Shown here: positions 56,246-64,000 of the stretch, piece after piece
How the letters are laid out: each line of letters starts with the position of its first letter
How positions within the stretch are numbered: position 1 is the first letter of the stretch
Origin: Artocarpus heterophyllus
Taxonomy: Eukaryota; Streptophyta; Magnoliopsida; Rosales; Moraceae
Reading direction: 5' to 3'
NCBI GenBank assembly: GCA_025403435.1
Contig: CM046350.1
Location: 24,863,661-24,927,660, forward strand
Length of the DNA: 64,000 bases
Program-made: the position numbers and the translations under genes
Notes under the pieces: generated by a model
The model's database searches: none
The model's input: only the letters and a program-made list of their open reading frames with translations
What the model was told of the DNA's origin: nothing

Positions 56246-57300
56246 TTTATAATGCGATGACCATCATGCAATGTCTTCCTTATGATCTCAGTGGTTGGTG
56301 GAGGTTAGTGAGCAAAGCTTCTTAGTGTGGGGGCAGATTTGTACTCCCACCGTGGTGGCCACATGGAGGTGCTTGATAGATCTCTCGCACGGGGAGATCA
56401 ACACTTTTTACCTTTTTTTTTTTTATAAATTTCGTTGGATATTCATATTTTGATAATATTTTTGTGCTTTTCTATGTACTATTTGTGTGTTTTTTAAATT
56501 TTTCTAATTTTTTATGTAATTGTTATAATTTTTTTTTTCTTTTTCATGCATTATGTTGGCTATCGTCATTGGAAATGGCGATTTTCAATAGACACTGACC
56601 GTCGTGCCGCTGTCTTGGTAGTTACCAACCGATATTTATGAAGATATCAAGGTAACAACAGGAGATATCAGATACCTGCCAATAACTATGCAAATAATAG
56701 CATGTACCAGAAGGTATCCGAGGAAGATACCATATACTGGTTGGTATCCGTAGTGGATACTGAATAGCGGTCAACATTTGCGACTGATACTGGATACCGG
56801 TCAGTCCGTGATGGATATCCTGAGGGTATATTTGATATTTTTAAATTTAATATAATGATGTAGTGTGAAATTCTCTATGATTAACTTTTTTTGGTGGGAT
56901 AAATCAATCTAAACCTTAAAGTTGTGGCATTCTTGTCAGGAGCAAGCCTCTTGGAAGTTGCATATCAATTATAAGGGCCTTCACAAATAGGAAACCACAT
57001 GGCCCAATCCATAAGTGCGCCTCCAACACCCAAGCCAAAATTTTGTTGAAAAAGAATTGTTTGGCACTTGAATGCCATAAGTCTAACTCACGGCCACCAA
57101 AAAAAAAATATACTTCATATATTTTAAAACATGCTATCTACTTCTACTTCTAAAAAATTGTTGTTTACTAAGAATTTTCGTTTTTTTTTTTCCTTCGCCC
57201 CTTTTATTATATAATTAGACAATAAAAAGATTAGGATTAGATTCTCTTTACCCGGAACCATCTATCTTTCGGCACTTAACCCTTAAACAAAATAATCTAA
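56246..57300. other. Repeat-like intergenic stretch
   Basis: From 56,570 to 56,830 GGTATCC, GATACC, GGATATC and CCGGT words recur in both orientations, giving a dense set of short inverted matches, as in transposon subterminal regions. The remainder is AT-rich with poly-T and poly-A runs. No gene. Confidence 0.45.
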
Positions 57301-57309
57301 CGCTTCGCA

Positions 57310-57462
57310 GTGGTGGAAACCACTCAGTTCCCACCACAATCTCAGTTATGAACAGTGTAAAGCTCTCACATGTTACAGTAACAATAAAAAAATATGCTAC
57401 AGTGTAAAACTCTCACGTGCTACAGTAAAAGTGGTTCCTACCACCTTTCCAAACACCCTATA
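57310..57462. mobile_element. MITE related to 50,659-50,820
   Basis: Shares ATGAACAGTGTAAAGCTCTC, the TGCTACAGTGTAAA word and a right end CCAAACACCCTATA with the intron MITE. Its left end (AGTGGTGGAAACCACTCAG) is different and self-complementary, so boundaries there are uncertain. Confidence 0.65.
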
Positions 57463-58362
57463 ACTGCCCTACTTCAATTTTCTTGTCTAAGTTGCTCCCT
57501 CTCTTTAAGAGCATCATCTTTTCTTAATCGATAGACTTATGGTGCCTTGCATATGGCCTGTTTTGAAAGATTTGGAAAGTTCTTTCTAGGACAATTACTA
57601 ATTTTGTGCCTAAACGCCGTATACCCAAGCGGCTAAATAAAAAAAAAAAAGGCAACCGGCAAAAGAAAGAAACTAGTATAAACACTTTCATCACCAGCGA
57701 GTATTTAACATGAGCACTCATGTTAAAAATTTGACATTTATATTTTGAAAAATAACTTTTGTACATAAGATCAAATTAGAAAAGTAATTAAAAACGCTAG
57801 CTAGAAAAATATTTTTGAAATCCGGTATTTTAAATTCACGAATCCATCGTAAATACAAAACTAGATTTCTGTGTTTCTATTCATTCATTTAGACCAAAAA
57901 TGAAGCTTTAATGCCTATGTTATCACCAACAACAAGTGAGGAAAAGGATTGTAGACTAAGAGAAGCTACGTTTGGCAAAGCTCTAAAGAAGTTTAAGAGA
58001 GGAAACCGAGAGCCTTTTGTTAAGGGCAACGAAGTTTTACATTTTTTTTAAAATAGAAACCAATACAAAATTTTTGAGAATATCCATGAAAAGATACAAG
58101 CAATAGATGTCACTAGTTCTCTAAATAAAAGATAATGTCGTTTAAATTAAAGAAAGGGGACGATTGGACAAGAAAATTGAAGTGCGGGTGATCAAAAATG
58201 TCAAATTGTTTTTTGTCCCGGAGGTTAAAGTATCAAGGAGTGAAAACGTTGGGGGTGAAGTGAAGTCAAGCCAAAAGATTATAGTATTTGCCTACCTAAG
58301 TAAGAGTCATAAATATTACTCAAATGTACATGAATACACATGATCATCATGTCACGATTAAC
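57463..58362. other. Intergenic, nothing recognised
   Basis: AT-rich without convincing open frame or repeat. A C/T to A-rich change near 57,630-57,660 only. Confidence 0.4.
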
Positions 58363-58370
58363 ATGCACTT

Positions 58371-58492
58371 ATTATTATAATTGTTATTATTATTATTATA
58401 GTAATAATAATAATAATTATAATAATAATAATTATTATTATTATAGTAATAATAATAATTATTATTATATTATTATAATAATTATTATTATT
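58371..58492. repeat. Palindromic (TTA/TAA)n trinucleotide tract
   Basis: About 120 bases of ATT/TTA repeats that alternate orientation (TTATTATTATAGTAATAATAATAA style), so the strand can fold on itself. Confidence 0.85.
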
Positions 58493-59200
58493 TCCTTATT
58501 GAAAAGAGGTAAATAGTGTCCCATTCAGCACCGTAAGAGAAATCTATTAAGACTATAGTCGACCAATAAAACTAAAGAATTTGGCTTATGCTTTCGTCTA
58601 CTAATATCAAGAGAGTCTGAGTATAACAATTTAAGTCATATTCGGTAGGTCCATTGAAAGATATAATTGGAAGCTGCATAAATAATAAAAAAAGGCCCTC
58701 GTAGATTATTATCTTACTATCATGTCACTGCCTTTACCTGTTCACTGATCATTGGTGCATATTTAAACCATTAAAATCAGTTAAGTAGAAGCTTGGTTGC
58801 TGCCAAAGTAAACCATAGTGGGTTATAAAGTCGTAGATGGTGGAACTCTTCTTTCTTTCTGTTTTTTTTTCCCCATATATATATATATATATATATTCCT
58901 GTGGATAATGAAATGGAAACAAAAAATGAATCAAAAGTCAATAGCCATCATCTTCATGAATGGCCTCAAGTTTTCTTGATAAATTTTCCATGATACACAG
59001 TGACATATTATTCCTTTTTGACGTGTATCAATCTTAAATTCAATATTTTATTACAAGAAAATTGAATTTATCCATTCAAATGTAAGGTATTTGACACTAT
59101 TGTTCTTCTTTGGCTTCCAACTATCATAGAATGATAATCTACAACGGCCAGTATTTTGGAAAAGGTTCAACATATGTCATGGCGTTAACATTAATGATTA

Positions 59201-59202
<2 letters not shown>
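58493..59202. other. Intergenic, nothing recognised
   Basis: AT-rich; a (TA)n run at 58,876-58,896. No gene. Confidence 0.45.

Positions 59203-59231
<29 letters not shown>
59203..59231. repeat. (ATT)n microsatellite
   Basis: About nine ATT units. Confidence 0.9.
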
Positions 59232-59557
59232 GAGCTAGTATATTGATTAATTAAAGAAAATGCTAGACTGCTAGTTACTATTTCTTATTCTACTTGGTTA
59301 AGAATTCTCAGTGCAACCAAAAACCCGCGTAAGAATGGCATTTGCCATTTTCTATATGAGCGCGAAGCCTGGGGAGGAGGAATTTTTTCAGTGATATGAT
59401 ATTGAGATGAAACAATAGTATAATAACAAAAATGTGAAAAAAAAATAATTAATTATGTGCAAATGTGGCGTAACTAAAGCATGAACGAAGCCAAAAAAAA
59501 ATAAAAATTCCAGTATCCTTTTATTTTTTCTATCAAAATAAATAGATATAAACGTTT

Positions 59558-60257
59558 TGCTATTTTAGGTGATTGAGAAAATCGTGTGCTTTTTAAACTT
59601 TAACAAGAAAATAAAAACTAATAGAATTTCTTCAAAAAAAAAAAAGAATCATTACAAACTCAATAAAAAAAAAAAAAACGCTAACTGTTCATTAGGACTT
59701 AAACTGTATGGGCGTTTGTTATGTAATAATCCATAGAAATTATATTATTGGCAAAATGATAGAAGAAAATATGACTTCCAATAAATATGGATTATCATGT
59801 TTTGTTATATGGAAAAAAACAACTTTTCCTAAATTCACAAGAATATTATTATCTTGTGTTTGTTTATGCACAATAATGTAGTTCTTTTTATAAAATAAAC
59901 AAATTTAAAATATCAAATAATTTTAATTTTAATTTTTTCAAATATTTTAAAGAAATTTTAATTAAATTATTATTATATTAATATTAATGTTAATATTTAT
60001 TGTTATTGTCGTCGTCGTTGTAATCATGTTTTTCTTACACACATTTATAAAGAGATATAAAATTTTTGCTATAGGTGATTGAGAAAATGTGTGCTTTTTA
60101 AATATGATATCCTAGACTTTAACCACCCAAAAAAATTAATAAACTTCCTTCAAATTAGAATAGAATCATTACAAAACAAAAAAAAAAAACAAACGCTAAT
60201 CTGTCGTTAGGACTTAAACCATATGGGGGGCTTTTGATTAGTAATCCATAGGGAAAT
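59558..60257. repeat. Pair of ~185-bp direct repeats, ~510 bp apart
   Basis: 59,558-59,742 and 60,067-60,255 share TTTGCTAT...AGGTGATTGAGAAAAT, GTGTGCTTTTTAAA, AGAATCATTACAAA, ACGCTAA, TTAGGACTTAAAC and AATCCATAG blocks in the same order. The interval holds AT-rich sequence with ATTAATATTAATGTTAATATT words and a GTCGTCGTCG run (60,009). Confidence 0.8.
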
Positions 60258-60258
60258 T

Positions 60259-60397
60259 TGATAACTCTATAAAAGTAGAGTTATTTACAATTAATTGCAT
60301 AAATATTTGCTATGTTCTAAGCATTTTTATTTTATTTTATTAATTTTTTTTATTTTTGTTAATTCAATTTTATTTGTTTTTATTGTAATTTAATTGG

Positions 60398-60431
<34 letters not shown>

Positions 60432-61490
60432 TAATAAAAATATCATCCCCTCCATTTATTTTATTCTCCTCTTTTGTTTAGGTATGTTGGTTGGAATCCA
60501 CAAGCATATAGAATTGTACAAGTAACAAAGTGTACCAAAATTATGGATATCATTCCAACAGAGATTGTGTTTTTAATTTTCGTTAATTATCAAAATTGTA
60601 TTAAATCCAAGATTATTTGAATAATCGATTAAAAAGAAAATAAAATGAAACTAATCAAATTGAAATTAAATAAAATAAACTAAAAATTATAAAAACAAGC
60701 TTTGGGGATCCAACTTCACCGATTAACTTCATTTGAATTAAATTTACTCTCTAAGTGATGAGTTTTAATAAATAGAATTGTTAGCCAAATGCACGAAATT
60801 ACCTACTCGTCTCTTCCGACAAGCTAGAAAGCACATTCATGTTAATTAAGACCACTATATTCCTATAAGGAACTAATTAGCACAAATTCATTCACAATGA
60901 CTACACACACAACAAAGATATATTTCTATTCCAAATTATCTATGTCATCCTATTATTGATTAAGACTAAAAATCCGTTTTCCAATTTCAATTTAGTCCAA
61001 TAACAACACTTTATGATTGACCAAATCACTAAGATCATTAAGCACTTAATAGAATAAACAAATTCCAATAATCAATAACCAACACAAGAGAGCAACACTA
61101 AATCAAAATTTAATAATAGGTTCCACTAGAACCCTAGAACAAAACTCAAGTCATAAAAGAAAATAAAACTAAAATTAACAACAAAAATAAACAACACTAA
61201 TATTCAAGCATTCTACGAATATACAAAAATTTTGAAAACAAAAATGAGAAAGAAATCACCAAAATAGAGGTGTCACAAACTCCAAATTTCCTCTTCCTCC
61301 TCTTTATAGCTCTAAACATCCCCTGCAATGGTATCTCTAGACGTTGGATCTACAGTTAAATTTAATCAGCTTAAAATAATAATCAGTAATTATTTTATGG
61401 TAATTTGGGCCCTCAAATATCGATATAAGGTCCTAATAAGCTTCACAAATATGATTAGTAAACTGATTACAATAAAATCAAATTAAAAAG
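60259..61490 (-). repeat. LTR-like segment on the minus strand, probably solo or remnant
   Basis: The left end TGATAACTCTATAAAAGTAGAGTTA is a perfect inverted repeat (TAACTCTA stems). Read on the minus strand, the body shows LTR-like order: a TATAAAG box before a purine-rich start (around 61,305), then T-rich sequence, a GTTCTAGGGTTCTAGTGG block (about 61,118-61,135) and a 'tgtggattcc' word near the end (60,490), as in Athila/LARD-type LTRs. No primer site or internal domain adjoins. Right boundary not fixed. (ATT)n at 60,399-60,430. Confidence 0.5.
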
Positions 61491-61512
61491 ATGAGAATAA
61501 GAAAACTAGTGC

Positions 61513-61760
61513 AGGAAAATAAAGATACCAAGCACAAAATTTAGAGTGGTTCATTCTATAATTAGAGCTACATCCACTGTTGTTCTTCACTATGATGTTG
61601 GAAATAAGTACAAAATGCAAATTTGTCTCAAAATAAAAGAGAATGCTTCAGTAAATATTTTCTGTAGAGTTTTTGCTAAGGATGAGAGGTTCTTCTTAGG
61701 ATCATGGGCTTCATCTGATAAAAAGAGTGGACCAGATGGTGCTTGAAGTAGTTGGACAGG
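61513..61760. repeat. Dispersed repeat, copy 2
   Basis: AAGATACCAAGCACAAAATT, TAGAGTGGTTCATTCTATAAT and GAGCTACATCCACTGTTG match copy 1 at 43,770-43,830. A 66-codon frame (61,546-61,746) has no recognised match. Confidence 0.6.
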
Positions 61761-61894
61761 TGTCACCTCCTCATTGGTCTTGGTAATAAAGTCACGATCC
61801 CATGTTTTGCTTAGTGGATTAATGGACCTTTCCCTGCAACTGTTGAGCTTGATATTAGTGCATCAATCCTAGTGGACCGAAAGTTAGGTTTGAC

Positions 61895-62075
61895 TTTATT
61901 GATTTCCAAGCTTTCCAAGAGATGCAAGAACAGGCCGGCCCAGCCTATTCTCATCAGGCCCACGCAGGCCGCAGGTCGGTTGAGTTTATTGATTTCCAAG
62001 CCTTCCTAGATATGCAAGAACGGATTAACTCGGCGTGTTCTCATTAGGCCAACGCATTCCGTGGGCCAGACCGGC
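61895..62075. repeat. 90-bp tandem duplication, two units
   Basis: TTTATTGATTTCCAAGCTTTCCAAGAGATGCAAGAAC-type text starts at 61,895 and again at 61,985. Confidence 0.85.
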
Positions 62076-62300
62076 CCAGGCCATGAATTTTATAGGCCGG
62101 GAAAATAAGAATTACCTTGGCCCAACCCACACCACGGGCCAATTTTATGTAGGCCAGGCTAGGCAGTGCCGTGGTCCAAGTTGGGCCGTGCCTTAGGCCT
62201 TGAATGGGCTGGCCCATTCAAGTCCATCTACAAGTTAGGTTGGGTAGGCCTATCTTGGCCCATCATAGGTTTAAATAAGCCAGCCCATTTAAGCATACAA
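61931..62300. repeat. GGCC-rich dispersed-repeat patch
   Basis: About 20 GGCC/GGGCC/GGCCC words, many in near-palindromes such as GGCCGGCCC (61,933-61,941), in otherwise AT-rich sequence. Typical of a known class of plant repeats with GGCCCA-type words; the exact family is not identified. Confidence 0.55.
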
Positions 62301-62574
62301 TTTTTAATTTTTTAATTTTTAATTTTTATTTTTAAATTTTCAAACAAGTTAACAAATATAAAAGTTTGAATAGTTAATGGAAATATGAAAAGGGATATTT
62401 TATTTATGATTGCCTCATTAAAAACCTTTCCAAAGAAACTTATGGGACAAAATCTTGATAATGAAAAAAGAGTACAATCAAGATGATTATACATAAGATA
62501 TTTATAAAATTACTAAAAAAAACATAAAAAAGCTTGCCATGATGTGATGTTAACAAAATATAATAATTTGATAT

Positions 62575-62720
62575 TCTTGTTGTTGTTGTTGTTGTTATTA
62601 TTATTATTTAATATTAATATTTATTAATATTATTGTTGTTGTTTTTGTTATTATTATCATCGCTATAATCATTATCATAATTATTTTGCGTAATTATTTT
62701 TAACTAATATTATTATTGTT
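62575..62720. repeat. (GTT)n and (ATT)n microsatellite region
   Basis: TTGTTGTTGTTGTTGTTATTATTATTATT (62,577-62,607) followed by ATT/TTG-rich sequence to 62,720. Confidence 0.85.
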
Positions 62721-62972
62721 AATCAATATTGTTACTTTATATCGATGTCATTATTTTATAATTATTTTTTCTTAAATTGCATTTCTTTTCATAAATGTTC
62801 ATGTCTAATAAATAATCTATTACATATATATTGGGATTACATTTATGGATAGTCCCTACATTCTTTTCTCTCTCTGAATTTAGTCTCTATTGTTAGCTTT
62901 GTCCTATAAACAGTCCCTCGATCTTAAACAGTGTCTCATGAACGTTTCTTCTCTGAAATTTTAAATTAAAAA

Positions 62973-63871
62973 GTTAACTTTGTCTCATAAAGAGTCCTTC
63001 AACTATCTTCTCTCTATAAATAGCCACTATGTTAAAATATGCACTATATTTAATCCCTAAATTAAAATATGCAAAAATTAGTTACTTTGCTGTATAAATA
63101 TATAGAAAACATTAAATATGTGAAGTCGTACTATATGTATAGCCCCTAAACCAAAAAAAAAGAAAGAAACATTATTTTTTATTTTTAGTTACAATACAAA
63201 AAAAATTATAAAATAATCATGAGATACACTTTGGTATATTATGAATAAAAATTGTAGTTTAATTGCTTTTACTCTTTGTTTAGGGAACTTCTGTTCCTTT
63301 TAGTTTGACTATTAAAAAATTTTAAAATAAATGAGTACGATATATACAAGTATTGTCTTCTAAGTTGAATGTGTTGGGTTTAAAAATTATATATTGTTAA
63401 AAAGGCTTTTTTAAATAAATTTATTTGTGATTTTTTTAACACAAATTTGCTATTTTTACATATAAAAAACACAAATGATATATTAGTAGGAATATAAATA
63501 GGTTAAAATAGGTCAAACAAAAGATATTTATAAATTTTAAACTTGTTATTATGAGATATAAAAATTATTTGTAGACGTTAATTAATATGGTGAGGCAAAA
63601 TATGCTTATTTCAAAAAATTATCAAAATTAAATATTTGAATAAATAGATAAAAAAATACCTAATATATGTAGCAAAAGAATTCATTTTGACTTTTTTTTT
63701 TAGTTAAGGGACTACACATTTAATAAAACTTCTTATATTTAACATTTTAATTATTTATTTAACAATACAACTTATTTTGGCATTTTTATTTTAGTTTGGG
63801 GACTAAATATAGTATAAGTTTTAAAACAGGGAAGAAGATAGTATAAAGATATTTTATGAGACAAAGTTAAC
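62973..63871. mobile_element. Foldback/MITE-type element with long inverted arms
   Basis: The left arm (62,973 to about 63,165), starting GTTAACTTTGTCTCATAAA, is matched in reverse complement by the right arm (about 63,690-63,871), ending TTTATGAGACAAAGTTAAC. Shared blocks: CAACTATCTTCT/AGAAGATAGT, ACTATATTTAATCCC/GGGACTAAATATAGT, AGCCCCTAAACC/AGTTAAGGGACT. Outer limits and target duplication are not fixed; the tract 62,870-62,972 carries further related words. Fits a long-TIR foldback or Mutator-like MITE. Confidence 0.7.
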
Positions 63872-64000
63872 TATTTCCATATGAAATTTAACAATAATGA
63901 AGGTACCAGTTATGTCTTTTTACCAAGTTTATGTATAAACTATTGTAACAAGTATGTAAGGAACATGAAATACTAAAAAGATACAAGAACTTAGTATCAT

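Noticed and set aside
57600..57640. tRNA-like words (CCGTATACCCAAGCGGCTAAA)
   Set aside because: Resembles a tRNA D-arm only over a short stretch; no acceptor stem, anticodon arm or T-arm could be placed.
58371..58492. CRISPR-like or centromeric satellite array
   Set aside because: It is a simple trinucleotide microsatellite with alternating orientation, without spacers or higher-order units.
1..64000. A previously undescribed biological system
   Set aside because: Everything with clear structure is explained by retrotransposons, DNA transposons, simple repeats and one NF-YA gene. The unexplained pieces are too short or decayed to claim a new system.

Overview
The window is nuclear DNA from a flowering plant, most likely a eudicot. 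It is strongly AT-rich, carries plant Ty3/gypsy and Ty1/copia retrotransposons in nested arrangement, and contains one intact, intron-split plant transcription-factor gene with canonical GT-AG introns. No bacterial, organellar, rRNA, CRISPR or tRNA feature was recognised. Species cannot be fixed from the sequence.

Positions 1 to about 42,330 are a retrotransposon nest. An old gypsy-type element or derivative (called C here; gag-like remnants at 2,290-2,747 and 20,407-21,198) was split by an Athila-type Ty3/gypsy element (A, 2,748-20,406; LTRs of about 2.1 kb, decayed tRNA-Asp primer site, gag, protease, RT, RNase H and integrase, all broken). A non-autonomous LTR element without pol (8,256-14,105) then inserted into the protease/RT linker of A. 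To the right lies a Ty1/copia element (B, 23,860-33,239; perfect AGTAA target duplication) inside a long LTR-like non-coding tract, then a solo LTR of the same copia family (34,905-36,922; perfect ACGAC duplication), then part of a related gypsy LTR (D, from 37,028). That LTR runs into a second copy of the A 3' LTR together with its C flank (about 38,955-42,328). This second copy shares the insertion junction of A, so it derives from a duplication and not from an independent insertion.

Positions 44,900-53,100 hold the one gene judged functional: an NF-YA (HAP2/CBF-B) subunit of the CCAAT-binding factor, 208 codons in five coding exons plus an upstream 5'UTR exon. Its fourth exon and the region around it resemble the NF-YA4/NF-YA7 group. 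Intron 3 is 4.4 kb long because it contains a 998-bp hAT-like transposon and a 1.2-kb GC-rich repeat carrying a nested MITE and two G-quadruplex-type G tracts.

Positions 53,100-64,000 have no convincing gene. They hold Tourist-like MITEs, tandem and dispersed repeats, trinucleotide microsatellites, a minus-strand LTR-like segment, a GGCC-rich patch and a foldback element with long inverted arms. Decay of the retroelements is dominated by changes that look like G:C to A:T transitions (CAA/CAG/CGA/TGG turned to stops, TG ends turned to TA, CpGs lost from primer sites), as expected from long-term cytosine methylation. I found no new biological system that I can defend; the most informative items are the shared-junction duplication, the LTR/LTR chimera and the transposon-loaded NF-YA intron.
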